Positions 10,716 to 24,173 are shown, counted from the first letter of the stretch. The stretch is DNA of 64,000 nucleotides from Hypericum androsaemum (GCA_963995505.1 OZ023186.1:18173570-18237569); one strand, 5' to 3'. Numbers and translations: made by a program. Notes: generated by a model not told the origin, from the letters alone.

Positions 10716-11139
10716 AATTATTACCATTATTTTTTTTAAAGGTGTTCTGACTATTCAGACTGAGACTCGAGACCCAAGACCCAAATGGTGTTAGATTAAT
10801 CTCAAAATCTGGAGAATAGTTGGATCGACCACTTTATCATGTTGGATCTGTGAGTCCACATCCAACTGATCATTTTTTATAGAGTTTATAGAGTTCAAAG
10901 GTCATGCCCGGCTCAAACTTAGATTAGTCAGCCCGGTAGGCCAAATACCAAATTGTATAAAACATAAAAAGTTAATGTTGCCAAACTATTATGTCTTTTT
11001 GGGGCGGAGTTAAGTTGGCAAGGAGACAGGCTGATGTTCTCCGAGAGATCATATCGACGGAAAGGTTTGACAACTTGATACCAACTCTTCGCCACCTGAG
11101 GCCGTAGGATGTTCTAAGCTTTGTTATTATTGTAGCTTC

Positions 11140-11403
11140 TGTACAACAGATGTCTGAATAATATGTAACTTGTAAAAAGTATAATAAGAATAATACTAAT
11201 AATATTTACTATAATATATCTATAACAAGTACACCAAATCCTTGAGCCCTATATTCAGACATCTGTACAACAGATGTCTGAATAATATGTAACTTGTAAA
11301 AAGTATAATAAGAATAATACTAATAATATTTACTATAATATATCTATAACAAGTACACCAAATCCTTGAGCCCTATATCCATGTTTAACATCAATAAACA
11401 ATG

Positions 11404-11466
<63 letters not shown>
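11140..11466. repeat. 124-bp tandem repeat and (TA)n tract, second copy
   Basis: This is the counterpart of 1287-1623 in block copy 2. The TA run here is about 10 bases shorter. Confidence 0.88.
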
Positions 11467-11468
<2 letters not shown>

Positions 11469-12827
11469 TATAATATGTAATTATTTATCATTGTCGTGGA
11501 TTAAAAAAAAGATTAATTTAATTACTTGAGAGAAGTGATTCAAATATATGTACAACAGATTAACCTTTTCAAAATAAGAATAAAACAAATCTACACCATA
11601 ACAAGTACGAACATGTTAAATCTCGCATATTTTACTAATAATTTGTCATATTTAAAGCTTATTTAGATGATCCATATTGGATTGAGCAAAATTAATACCA
11701 ACATAAGAAGTGTTATAAGCAATAATTTTAAGAAATGAATGGAGAGGGACATAAAAAGTGTTATGAGCAATGAATTTAAGAAATGATTGGAGAATGACCC
11801 AGGCCAGGTCTTGCGAGTTTGCAGGCAGGTTGTGATGTGCCTCGAGATGGTCATTTCTTATTCCCCTGCCGGGGGGAAGAAGCTCCCGGGTCATTGCTCT
11901 GTCCTTTTCTTATCCTGAGCGAGAACAAATTACTATCTTCAGTTGGATGAGTGGAGATTTCAGTGAGTGAATCTCGATCTCTATCTTATTAGGTAATGAC
12001 AATAAATTGCACATGTCACACTTTTTAAAGCAAGCTCAGCTGCCAGAACGTTTAAAGTAGGAATACTATAAATGCTACTATCCGGGCATAATCCGGTATT
12101 CGCCAAAAAAATCTCACTGACCCCAAAAAAACCCTAAAAAAAAGAAAAATCCCTGAGCTTTTTAGAATCGAGTGCAACATCAATGCGGACCAACAATTCA
12201 GCAAAAGAATTTCTTCTTTTTCCGTGTTGCCATTTTTATGTCCAAACTTTCTTAAAGATCATCTATTGTGGTGTATGAATGTAGAAACTTTTTTTTTCAT
12301 AGCATTTCTCTTATTCTTACCTTTTCTTTTTTAAGATTTTTTCTAAATCTTTGATTCTTAAAATCTACATGTGGTCCAACTATGGCAAATGTAGTTAGCA
12401 ATCCAAAAAAATCCCGACTACAAAAAGGTAAGTATTGCTCTTTTTTATTTTTTAAAATAAAAACTCTGAGCATAGCGAGTGCAACTCGATGCTACTGATA
12501 TGAAAGTCAAAGAGGAGTTGAAGCCGACTGACATATTTCATTTGATTTCTTATTTTCTGATCATGATTTATTATTTTATTCTATTATTATTCTTATTCGA
12601 AGCACTAAAAGAAAAAATAAGAAAATTCGAGAAGGTCAACAAGAATGATAAGAATCAGTAACCATACGATAGGCGCGAAGTGGTGATTGTAGTTCTTGTA
12701 GTTAACAATCCATGAAAAATTCAGCCAAAACAAATAAAAAATATGAAAAAATGGGTTTAAGTTCATAAAATTTGTACAAAACGATGACTGATACATAGAC
12801 AGTGTTTAGGTGCTAAACAATCAATGG

Positions 12828-14703
12828 TAGCAAAGCTTTTTTACCAAATTAACTTGGCTCCAAAAAGATAGTAGTTTGGCAACATTAGATTAGGATGGCA
12901 AGTTTGTATTATAGTCCAAAATAATTTATTTCCATATATGCATGTATTATTTTTTTTATATTTTTAAATTACATGTTGTATGTACAAATTTGAGACAGCA
13001 TGATATGCAGAGGTAGCAAAAATCTTTTACCAAAATAACCTCACCTCAGAAAGACAAAGTAGTTCGAAAATATTAGATTATGATTAGATTAGGATGTTAA
13101 GTATATCTTACATTTGAGAACCAATTTATTTCCATGCAAATATACATATTATTATTACTATTTTTATTATGTTTTATTTTTCAAAATTACTTATTATCCG
13201 TGCATTTGTTATAATGACTAAGTCAAATTTAGCAGAACAGGACATACAGCTGTAGCAAAACTCTCCTTACCAAATAATCTTGCCAAAAAAGACATAGTAG
13301 TTTGGCAACATTAGATATGATGGTAAGTATATCTTACATACCAAAACTAATTTATTGCCAAACATACATATTATTTTTTGAAGGGTATATATATTGCATA
13401 TAAAACAACTACAAGAGTATACAACAACATCCAAAGTATTTGGTTACATAGACAATAACCTAAGCACAAGTTCCTAATGATGTTCTACCCACACCCCAAG
13501 AAAAGACTCAAAGACCTAAATATGTACTACCCACACCCTCATGCTGATAGGCACGAGTTTCACAAATAGATGTTATGATTATTATCTATATTTTCTCTTC
13601 TTCCCTCACCCAAGCTATTTCTACCAGAATAGGCAATAAACTAGGGGAAAATCGGCCATAAAAAACTAAGTTATCGTGTCTCGTTAGATTTTCATGCTCT
13701 GTTGTTCTTGGCTTTGTTGCAATGTTTTTTACTCGTTTATTTATTTATTTTTTATTTATGAATTCATAATTTGTAACTATGGAAAAGAATTTGTAGAATT
13801 AGTTGGTGATAGATTCCGGTGGAGAAAGAGGTTTAAGCACCAAAGATCAAGATGAATCCTATTTCCAATTCCACAAATCTTTTGTGCTTAAACCTCTCTC
13901 TTCACCGAAATCTATCACCAACTAATTCCACAAATCTATTTCCGTGCTTAAAAATTATGAATCCATACATCAAAAATAAATAAATAAACTAATAAAAAAT
14001 ATTGCAACAAAGCCAAGAACAACAGAGCATGGCAATCGAATGAGACATGATACATTAGCTTTTTGTGGTCGATTTGCCCCTAGTTCATTGCCTATTCTTA
14101 TAGAAACAAATTGGCTAAAGGAAGAAGAAAAATTGTTAATATATGCAGTTGCTTATATTAGGATCCCCATTGTGGCAACTGCCTCATGAGCATTAGTCAG
14201 TACAATGGATGGATATAATTTAAAGCATTAATAATAATAACATGTATTTGTGGAAATAAATTTTTATTATTAATAAATTGATAATAATAATAAAAGTACT
14301 AGAACAAAGCCAAAACCAATTAATTTCAAAAAATGATTCCAAAATTAATTAATTTCAACAAATGATTGTTATTATTATTATATTTTATATGCATCCACCG
14401 TACTGATTAAATCAAATTCAACATAAGAGGATTTGCAACATAGCAAACTCTTCTTGAAAAGTTAACCTGGTCCCAAAAAAGAGATAGTAGTTGGAGAATG
14501 TTAGATTAGAATAGTAAATATATCTTACATTTGAGAACCAATTGATTTTCGTACATAAATGTTATTATTATTGTTGTTATTACATGTCTTTTCAAAATTA
14601 TATATCATCCGTACATTAATCGTACTGATTAAGTCAAATTCAACAAAATTTTCCATCGTAGTAAAACTCTCCTTACCAAATTTGGTAGGTAAAAAGTGTC
14701 ATA
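12828..14703. repeat. Degenerate tandem array, second copy
   Basis: This is the block copy 2 counterpart of 2985-4860, with the same interruption by the MATE-derived inverted repeat. Confidence 0.75.
13589..14133. repeat. MATE-derived inverted repeat, second copy
   Basis: This copy matches 3746-4290. Arms and loop are unchanged as far as I can see. Both copies could contribute to one small-RNA population. Confidence 0.9.
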
Positions 14704-15972
14704 AATGTTTCTCTAGTTTTATAATTATTTTTAATAAAAATGCTTTCCATAATTAGCAAATTAAATGGTAGAAAAGAAAGCCTAATAATTCTCCAACCAC
14801 CTCCTAATATGTATTCACACGTTCCCACTAGTAACACTAAATAAAGGAGTGAAATACACATCCAATTCACATCAAATATTTAGTCCCCTCTAAATATTCA
14901 TATAGTTTTCATATTTTTCTCCCTTCGGTGGTGGATGTGGAAAATATTCATATTTTCCTCTCCATCGCTTCACTAAAATCATTTTTTTCTTTCCATTCAT
15001 CGATTTTAATTTGCTTCCTTGACGATCCTTTTCTATAGTTTTCTCAAATTAAATTGAATTTTCTTTTAAGGCCTCATGATAAGAAGATCATAAAACGATC
15101 TTCATATTATTTTTTTTGCTGTGAAATGGGAATTTTCACTGATTTATTTATTTTTGATGTATGGATTTGTAATTTTTAACCATGGAAATTGATTTATGGA
15201 ATTGGTTGGTGACAAATTCTGGTGAAGAGATAGGTTTAAGCACAAAAGATCAAGATAAATCCTAACAACAACTAGGCTGGGATAGGGTCATCTCATGGCA
15301 GAGGAATTGTATTGAGGAGGTGAAACACGGCACTCCATTTATTTTTAGATTTTTATACTTGGGGTTTTTTCGAAATTTTAATTATTTAGGTCATCTCTAT
15401 TTGCTCAATTGTCTTGTTGTTTTTTAGAATTTAAAACTAATGTTAGAAAACTTAGTTTAGACGACGGATGTGATAACCATTCAAGACAAAGTTTCGATCT
15501 ACACATCATTGGTTACTTCGTTCGCCGATCTCGGGGTAATCATATTGGTTACTTCATTCGCCAATCTCGGGGTGTGTCTGCTACGCTCAAGCACATTGAA
15601 GTGAATTCTTCATCAAGCACATGTATGGCTGCTACGGTCAATGATTCTATGGATCTTGGAAGTCAAGATTTCAAGCTTTTCTTGGAGTCAATCACTGAAG
15701 ATTAAGCTTGTATTGCAAGTATCATGTTGGTCGTCATTGTACCCTAAAAGAATCAATATAACTGCTAAACATACTCTTATAAGCTTCAGAATCAAAACCA
15801 TCGTGTACATTCACCAACATCACCTCTCAAAAACAAAATCACTCGCATTTCTCAGCTCGATCAACTTCGAAAATATATAACGCGCCATTCCAAAGGCACA
15901 CGTTCATTTACATACGTGTTTACATGAATTCACGAAGTAACCAACTCCGAGAGTAACTGATCTCCGTTCGCT

Positions 15973-18900
15973 TCACCTTCTCGGGACGATGTCAGAGAAA
16001 CGGAAGTCGTGGTACGGTGGACCTACAACAATCAGTCGAGAATGACTTCAGACGAATGGATATGATGAATAAGAGGATGACGGGTCTGGTCAGCTAAAAA
16101 GGAAATATATATTGTGTTGGGTTAATATAGACCTTCTCGTTCACCAAGAACGTAAAATGGAATGTGTGCAACCATCTTTGACCCAGCTTCGCTCCAATTA
16201 ACGGTGCCCGGTCCTCGCATGGTTCCACTTGGAGGTCGTGAAGGCCCTAGGATAGACATACAAATTCCAGGTTCGTTCAGCAGACCCAAATAATCACGAG
16301 CACGCCTCCAAACCCTTGCGTCTGATATTCGAGATCGAGCGACCTGCAGATAAGGTTCCAACAAAGGCATCAAAGAAAGTGAATATGAATGTCAAAAAAA
16401 GGGGAAATGCATCCAAGCGACTGATCCATAAGACTAGACCAGACCTTGCCCAAGGAGACTCGTGCTCTTGGCAATAATTCACGGTGATATGTAGCAAGCT
16501 TCGCGATGGCTGTAACAACGAAACATAAAAGCCTCGATTGAGACAGCTTCTGAGAGGTTTCACTGTCTGAGCTGAATGATGACTCCCTCAAGCCAAGGCG
16601 ACTATCAAGTATATAAAAGAAGATCAAATCAGCAAGCAAAATGGCAAGTGAACAAATATCACGATGCGTATCTAAGAAAAGCAAATCAAAGGAGTACCTA
16701 GATGATAGATTTTCATACAAAAGCAGCTCTAAGCTTTCAAAAAGCTCTCGAGCTGCATCTTTGTGAGACTCACCACCCCCACTGTGCTCCCCGATGGCCC
16801 AGCAGAGTTGTAGTGCTAATTCTGTCTACAGAGAATAGCGTATCAATGGATGATCAGTCAAATGAAGATTGTGGTACTAAATCATCAATAGTAAAAATCT
16901 GGATATAAAGTTCGTGAGAAGGAATCTCTGACCTTAGAAGGGCTGTCATAAGCTTCTCCAAGCCTGTCCATTATAGGTTTCTGCATAGGAATGAAAACAG
17001 AGAGGGAACTAAAATAAGGAAAAAGAGCTGCGGCCAAAACTTTATACGGATACATGGGATGTCTTGGAAGCAACATGCAGATATTAATGAACCCGAAACT
17101 CTTTTCTAATATAAAAACCTGGATGAGAAAACTATAGGTAAAACTTGCTTCTTTTTTGTATAGGTAAACATTTTTACACCTATTAGTTACACCTTGACAG
17201 GGATTGAACCCTGAAACTCCGTCAATTTTTCTACCCCTTGTGCCGTTAGGCCAAATGCCCTTTGGCAGGTAAAAATTGCTTCTCCAGGCTTAACAATAAA
17301 TACCACAACCCATAGTAATGATTTCATTAAGTTGTTAGGAGCCAAAGGTTCCAGCGACTGTTTAAAGAAGCAGGCTTGATGCGAGGACCAATGATTATAT
17401 ACATGCTAAGCGTAACTGGCCTTCAAGTACATCAAATTATGTCAGTTCAGTTACTCTTGCAAGTGGGTACTAAATTTTGAAAAAATAAGGCATGATACTT
17501 ATATAAGTCACCGGTTTGTACCTTCAGCAAGGCAATGAAGTCTGGAGATTTTTGAAATGCAGCCAGCACGAACTCTAAAACTCTCTTGTGAATCTGAAAG
17601 TTAACACGAATACAATGTTAAGCCTGGAAACTGGCATCTATGTGACTGGATGGTAATGTCTAGGACCAGAAGAATATTAAAACAAAATCAAGTAACATTA
17701 AATCTGATGCACCTCATAGGCAAAGTTCTTGTCAGGAAAAACCTTATCGTTTCTTGTCATAAGCAGAGGAATTAAAGCACATATTAAAGCTGCAATAAAG
17801 CCATCTTTGAGTTAAACCTGCAAACATATGATAACATGAAAGAACAAGCAAATAAAGTGATAGCATACGGTCATTGACATCGCGCAGTGCTACGGAAAAA
17901 TATATATCAAGAAGCCGAGGGGCAATCTTGAGTATCTGATCTAGCCTATCAGATTTACTGCTGATTGCAGTCTGCATGGCTGCATTCATCCCTTGGGAAG
18001 TCCAATGGCGTTCCTAAAAATGAAGAACAACAGTATAATAATTGGCAAGGGACTTGCATTAAGAAGAACAGGAGATGTTTCCTACTAATCTGATGATAAG
18101 AATAATTAAGCTGGCAACTGCACAATAGCATAAAATCAGGGACATGTCTGACAAAAAGTAAACCAGAAACCAACCCACAAGTGAAAAGACTGAATTTAAC
18201 TCTTAAAAAGGACAAGGATAGGAGTACGTAAACCCAAAAAAGGCATGCGTCAACAGTTTCGAATGATCCTCCCAGTACCACCCAGATGAAAACACAAGTT
18301 ATCTTTGTTTTGGTCAAGATCAATGTGATGCAGAAAGGAACATACTGCAAGGCCATCATTTTCATCCTTCAAAAGTTCAAGAAAAAAAGGATCGGCAACA
18401 TCTATTCCATTGGTATCCTCGGATTCAGAGTCTGCCCCTGTATCTCCTATCATGGAACCAGTATACGCCTCATCCATGAGGGCAAGTAGCATCTGCATCC
18501 ATTAAGATAAGAATCAACGTCCAGGATATAAGATTTGGATAGCACATTACTATCAAAATTCCTAACAAGAACCTCTGGAGCAGCACTCTTCTGGATAGAA
18601 GCTATGCTGCTACCGATCAGTGATCCAGATGTTCGTTCTACCCTTTCCAGGGCCACCACGAGAACTGGCACAAATGGGTATCTAGATGTCATTATTTTCG
18701 CTAAACCAGATTACAAGAGTTGGTGTGCAAAATAATTACCCAAAGTACAAAACTTGACCAAAACAACCACCCAATGTGAGGTTTATACAACAGATGCCAG
18801 AATTAAGGTTAACAACTTAGCGTACTTGGTTTCTTTTTTCCTCAGGAAGAAGTAAGGATTTAGGAAACACAATTTGAGCAAATAGCTTATGCTGAACTTA

Positions 18901-20339
18901 AAAACGCAGTTGAAGTGCATGCCTTCTACGGATTGCCGGTGCAGTCAAATAAACGGCACTATTAGAACGGGGAATAAAATTTCTCCAAGAAGTGAAAACT
19001 TTTAAAAAGCGGTGCAAGGACAAATTCCAATCTGAGTTTAGACAAAGCTTAACAAAGTGAGTTGATCATAAGCACTTACTTGGCAAATCAACCAATGCTG
19101 GAAACAGGGGAAGAAATGAGCCGGGTGATATCAATGTAGGGAAAACCTTCCAAAACGATATCTCTAATCTGCATTAGAAACAGAGAAGATAGTATCTTGA
19201 TCAGATTTCGTTAACTAGTTAACTAGTAAACATTAATTCTCACCACAATTTCTCCAGACAAAACAACCTTGTAGAGGACACGATAAATAGTACTTACTTC
19301 TCCCCATTCCAAGCTATCAGCTTCAGCAACAATGGGAAGAACTGAAGAACGAATAGACAAATGAGTCGATAAATAGGTTATAAGAGCTACACCCACGAAA
19401 CACTTGATAAATAGTTATAAAACCTGTGAGTTGAATGGAATCATAGACAAACAATCATACCTGGGTCAATATGGTAGAAAATGAAGTTAACAGCTTTCGC
19501 TTGTTCAGATTCAAAAACTCAAGGGTTGCTTCTGCAACAACCGGATCTGCAAATTCACTGCATTTACTATTAAAATAAGCTACCCGTACACAACCATGAA
19601 ACTACAACTCGATAACTCGAGACAATCTAATTAACAGAGAGTGGCAGCACTAAACACGACGGTGGAGCAAAGGCATATTCTGATAAGAAAGGATACGCAG
19701 GTCTCAGGTTAAGCATCGTCATCATTAAGCATGGAGAGAGCAAGAACTATTAAAGGAAAGAAAACAAACAAAATAGTTTACCGGCTCAAACACGCGCGAA
19801 AGAAGGTTCTCAGGTTCGGATCAGCATCGTGCAAAACAACCTCTCCGAAATCAAGGAAGAACTGCACAATAGCCTGGAACCCAAAAGAGAAAAAAGGTCA
19901 AACACCTCAACATTGTCACAAAGACTCCAACTTTCCACTAACTACCTAATCCAACACAACAAGTCAACTGCCTAAACACACTAAAAGGGGCAGGGGAACC
20001 TAACCAGCAAGAGCAGGCCATAGGAAGACCCGGAATGGGGAATCGAAGCGACGGAGCGCTGAAAGAGCTTGTTGAGTTGGGGGTAAACCCTAGCCACCAT
20101 GTCCTCTGACCCTGCTCCCCTTTCCTTGCATATCTCGTGCAGCTTCTTCACCTAAAAAAATAAAAATAATTAAAGGAGCGATCTTTAATGGGAAAGAGAG
20201 ATAGTTTTGGGGGAAATGTATTATTTATTACCGATTGGATAAGGGAAGGGTCGGAGGCCGGGTCGTCGGAGTCTCGGGTGCTGTTCGTCAATGTCCGGAG
20301 GTGGAAATCCCATTTTTCTTTCCCTCCACCTTCTCCCAT
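15973..20339 (-). CDS. AP5Z1: AP-5 complex subunit zeta-1 (AP5Z1)
   Basis: Zeta subunit of the AP-5 adaptor complex, a coat-like sorting complex acting at late endosomes. Sixteen exons join in frame to 567 aa: 20232-20339, 20005-20151, 19782-19873, 19461-19557, 19298-19341, 19080-19168, 18573-18664, 18346-18492, 17869-18013, 17713-17789, 17522-17593, 16933-16980, 16698-16825, 16445-16601, 16133-16343 and 15973-16022. All junctions are GT..AG (exon 7 donor GTTCTT). The protein starts MGEGGGKEKWDFHLRTL and ends RFSDIVPRR. Stretches such as FFPLLLKLIAWNGE, DLPILVVALE and ELALQLCWAIGEH match the helical-repeat AP5Z1/SPG48 family, and the length fits plant members. The last two exons lie in the duplicated block; an orphan copy is at 6130-6500. 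An intron holds a SINE. Confidence 0.93.
17153..17266 (-). mobile_element. tRNA-derived SINE in AP5Z1 intron
   Basis: The minus strand reads an A-box-like TGGCCTAACGGCACAAGGG and a B-box GGTTCAATCCC about 30 bases later, the pol III promoter of tRNA-derived SINEs. It is flanked by a 17-bp target duplication with one mismatch, aggtaaaacttgcttct (17136-17152) and aggtaaaaattgcttct (17267-17283). It lies between AP5Z1 exons 11 and 12, in the gene's own orientation. Confidence 0.93.
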
Positions 20340-20800
20340 GCCTCTCTTTCTCACTCTGTTCTTCTTTCTCCTCTCTTTTCTTTATTTTTTTACTCGGGCC
20401 ATTTTTTAAGCCGATTAAAATCTCTTACCGTTAAACGCACTTTTGATTTTGATAGCTTGATGATTTCGTGGATAGTTATTACTTTATTGGGCAAATTATC
20501 GTTAAGAACATGCTCTATGCACAAAATATGATAGCGGTTTCTTGTTATTTTAAAATTATTTTGTCGTCTTTCTTCTTGGTTAAAAGTTGGTATCGGATAC
20601 TTGACTAACATCATCCGTCATTTTATTAATTTTTTATTATATAAAATGACTTTTATACCATCAGATTTCATCTTCAACCTCAAAGTCTCTTCGCTTACGT
20701 CGTCCATCAATTAGCCATCGTCACAAACTAAAATCAACAAAGAGTGACAAGCAATCCAACCAAAATCAATAAAACCAAAAATCGATTATCTCTGACGGGG
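20340..20800. promoter_or_regulatory. Upstream region of AP5Z1
   Basis: This is the 5' flank of AP5Z1. Just upstream of the start it holds a pyrimidine-rich stretch on the plus strand (20341-20400), purine-rich in the gene's sense. No clear TATA box or other gene was found. Confidence 0.35.
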
Positions 20801-20804
20801 GGGG

Positions 20805-21180
20805 GAAGTCTCTTTAGATTTGAAGCCGGTCCTAAACCAAGGGTCGTCGAGAGCCTTCGGGGTGGTGATTCGGGTGACCTGATTGGCATCTAAGAGGCGT
20901 TAGATGAATTGCCTTAGATCCGACGATGCCGACTTGAAGGGGAGGTAACACGCGACGAGGACGAAGAGGATGACGATGACACTAAGGCCGAAGTCGTCAC
21001 TGCAAACGGAACTGGAGTAGGATGAAGTTGTCGCTGTTTAGGACGACTAGTGTCGTTGTAAAGTCGGAGCCCTTTAGATCCCAGTTGTCGTCGAGGATGA
21101 GTTTCTTCAGCTTGAGGTCTCGGTGGTAGACGTCGGTGGTCCAGCTTGAGATCCCAGTTGTCGTTAAGGATGAGGGTGGA
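20805..21180 (-). pseudogene. CIPK-type protein kinase fragment
   Basis: Minus-strand reading gives DVYHRDLKLKKLILDDNWD (catalytic loop, with KPENL changed to KLKKL), then ILFVLVACYLPFKS and LLDANQVTRITTPKALDDPW. These match subdomains of CBL-interacting (SnRK3) kinases: HRDLKPENLLLD, GVILFVLLAGYLPF and the RITI..I..DEW region. The DFG motif is damaged, activation-loop sequence is missing and stops intervene. A small part of the catalytic-loop segment is repeated at 21145-21175. It is a relic, not a gene. Confidence 0.82.
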
Positions 21181-21199
21181 GAAAGAGGAGGAGGAGGAG

Positions 21200-22850
21200 G
21201 ATAAAGAATATGTTTATATTCTTATTTAAATTGTAAGGGTATCATTTCCAAAAAATAATAAATTGATTGATGACGTGAGCTTGGGACCCGAGACCAACAA
21301 TAAATAAAAAAACGAGGATCGTAAAATAATTTTGAAATTATTCGGACTGCAATCATAATTTATGCATAGAGTATGGACCTTAGGGTGATTTGTCTATTGT
21401 ATTTGATTTTAGCAAGATGTAGTTAATTTATGATGGATAACAAAATAAAACAAGATTGGATTTGTTGCTCGAATGTGACCGCAACAGCACTAAGCTGCTC
21501 AAATCTAGAGCGTTGATTTAAAGATTTAGATGGTTTGTCCACTTTTTGACCCCAACGATGGTTTATTTTGGGAAAAAATCAGCATCTTAGACTCGAAAAA
21601 AGTTAATTAGTAAAGATTTCTTGGTGTTCTGCTTTATAGTTTTTGGTGTTCTCCTTCATTAGAGCAGGAGCTAACTTGAATGGGTGAATCACTGATAATG
21701 GACCTAATGTTCGCGTGCTTTTGAAAACTGGTGTGTCTTTGAAAATTGATGTGTCATTGTGTTTGCGCTTTTGAAATCTAATGTATCGTTGTGATTTTGT
21801 CTTTGAAAATTAATGCGCCATTGAGTTCATGCCCTTAAAATTTGTGTTCGATGTTCTCTTGAAATTTTTGTCTAATGTGCCATTGAAATTTTTGTCTCAT
21901 GTGACTTGAAAATTTTTGCATGATGTACTTTTGAAATTGCTTGATATTACAAATTTGTCATTAAAATTCCTTTCCCTACCCTTTTCCGATTCATGTTGTT
22001 GGGCAATTCAGCCCCAAATAAAAAATATAGCTATAACTTAAAGAAATATACATTCCAAAATGTAACACAATATAAATATTTTATACAATCAAGTTCGGAA
22101 TATACAAAAATGAATAATATAAACTTATGTATATTTTGTTTTTGTAAGTCTCTGGAATTATTTTTGGTGAATGGTTTTCTTTAATGTACTCACACAACTT
22201 AGTTACCAAATAGACTAATCATAGTTGGGTTGACATTATTAATGCAGTCATCGTTTTTAGGTCTCCGTAATGAAGCCCATGGGTAACACATGTAAGAGGG
22301 CAGCCAATTGACCAAAATTTTAAGGAGAGTGAGAAATTTTATTTCGTTTAAGTTACTTTGTAAATGTGCTTGATACCAAAAATGATTTTGAGAAAACATT
22401 TTCGAAACCTTCTATTTTAGTGTTGGTTTCGGTCTGATAGATAATCTGGATAAAAATATAAAATTTTAAATATACATTGGAATATTTTTATTAGAAATCA
22501 CTAGATAAATATGGTTGATATTTCTATTTTAGTGTTCATATAGTTGAAACTTCTAATATAATTCCCCACCAACTAATCTAAATATTTGATGAAAATGGCG
22601 CATTTGATGATTTTAGCTATGATTGTTTAACAACAAATCCAATAAATACGAATTTAGTTTCTTGTTGGAAATATTTTCAAATTTAAAATAAACTTGAAAT
22701 ATGCAAAAAAAAATTCCTTAGTTAAAAGTCAGTTTATCAGGATAAAAAAATATCCATAAAACAAATGTGGTAAGTCACTTTCCTATAATGAAACAAATAG
22801 AGTCTGTTAGTAATGAGTTGTTTTTCTTCCTTTTTTGTGTATCTTTAAAG
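21200..22850. other. Intergenic, AT-rich, with a degenerate repeat
   Basis: No gene is seen. At about 21720-21950 a short phrase of the type ttgaaatttttgtctaatgtg recurs about eight times with much variation, a decayed tandem repeat. The rest has only short open frames without motifs. Confidence 0.5.
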
Positions 22851-22869
22851 ATAAACTACTTACCAAACA

Positions 22870-23045
22870 TAAAGAAGGAGATATGGCAAGTCAATAAATG
22901 CTTGAGAATGAGATATGGTAAGTCCATAAATGCTTACTTACCAAACATAGAAAATAAGATTTGGCAAGTCAATAAATGCTCCTTCTGATTTGTAATTGTT
23001 ATATGGCAAGTCAATAAATGCTCATTCTGATTTGTAAGTGATAAA
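22870..23045. repeat. Short tandem repeat around tggcaagtcaataaatgct
   Basis: The phrase tatggcaagtcaataaatgct and variants occurs four times between 22880 and 23025, with spacers of about 25-40 bases. The last two copies are followed by the same ctgatttgtaa phrase. It is non-coding. Confidence 0.75.
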
Positions 23046-24056
23046 TGATTGAATTCAAATGTTGTTAATAGACAAAAGTTCGTTAAGATGGTCACTGAAG
23101 ATAACCAAAATAAAAAATAACCAATTAATTAAGTTTCCATATATAAACAAAATTAATTTGGACTGTGTATTACTACACTCACCATGATAAATGCATTTCC
23201 AAATTGATCTTTTGCTCCACACTCTGTAATTAATGTGATTATAATACTCCTTGTTAAGCTCGTGGCTCGAGCACAAACGCAATTTCTCTTCGTACGATAT
23301 TAGTTCAATCCAACTAAATTTTTGCGGCATATTGGATTTTACATATTTGATGAAGTATTGGGAAATATGTATTCTATTCCAGTTTTCATGTAGTTGAAAC
23401 TTTTAAATTCAATTTCCCACAAACTAACTAGCTTGTTGAGCATTAAATAAGTTACCATACAGGATGTTATTTACAAGGTAGAACAACTCAATAACTAATT
23501 AATCTAAATATTTATTAGAAATGTATAATTAGTTAATACTTGTTGTTTCGAGGCTTTGAAATTTTATCGAATCAAACTTGTATTAATCGATTTGTTTTGA
23601 GATACCATGTAAAAATATTATTTACCAAAATCTTGAATCGGGGGCATTCAAATTCATAAGTTGATTCGTGTTGGACTGCTCCTCAAATCAGTAAAGATTT
23701 ATTTTTTTAATTTCTTTACATAATATGAGCAAATTCAAATCGAATCTAATTCGCCGGTTTAGAAAATTTTAGCAATCTTGAATTATATTCAATTTAATTT
23801 TTGATAAATTTGAATCAAATTTTTGACGAATCAATTCACAAATCGAATTCTTACGGTGATCAGCCATAGGCAACCCACAAGATTTCGACATTTTTGACAT
23901 CCCAAATCACTTTAAAATTGTCTAAATAACATTTTTTCTGCTTTTTTATGTTTTCAATGTGTGAAGTTGATCATAACTATACTACCAAATCTTCGTACTC
24001 TTTGTTAGTGTTCACTACTTAATACAAAGTGTCCATTATTATAAGAGTAAATAACA
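23046..24056. other. Intergenic, AT-rich
   Basis: Only short open frames occur, none recognisable. No RNA gene or element could be supported here. Confidence 0.45.
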
Positions 24057-24069
24057 AATTAGCTCTCTA

Positions 24070-24173
24070 CGGAAAAAAGCTAGTTAGCCTAATAGCACAA
24101 GACGTATGCAAAATTAGGGAAATCGATGGTTCAAATCCTGGCAAATATGTTGTAATAATTTACCTTTCAAAAA
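24070..24173 (+). mobile_element. tRNA-derived SINE
   Basis: It has an A-box-like gttagcctaatagcacaag and a B-box-like ggttcaaatcctgg in tRNA-like order. It is flanked by a 13-bp target duplication with one mismatch, aattagctctcta (24057-24069) and aattagctgtcta (24174-24186). It resembles the SINE in AP5Z1, so the family is shared. Confidence 0.87.

Larger units (their letters stand above)
9854..16398. repeat. Block copy 2 of the recent duplication
   Basis: This is near-identical to 1-6555 and contains the same elements in order. On the right it runs without a break into AP5Z1, so this copy supplies the live gene's exons 15 and 16. Homology ends in the AP5Z1 intron at 16398, where copy 1 passes into HD-ZIP IV sequence. 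Confidence 0.97.

Noticed and set aside
15973..20339. AP-5 beta subunit as an alternative name for the minus-strand gene
   Set aside because: The IAWN, LPILVV and CWAIGE regions and the 567-aa length fit the zeta subunit (AP5Z1), not the much longer beta subunit.
24095..24150. tRNA gene-like A and B boxes (also at 17.2, 25.5, 36.2, 56.1 and 61-62 kb)
   Set aside because: No cloverleaf acceptor stem can be formed, and A-rich ends and target duplications show SINEs.
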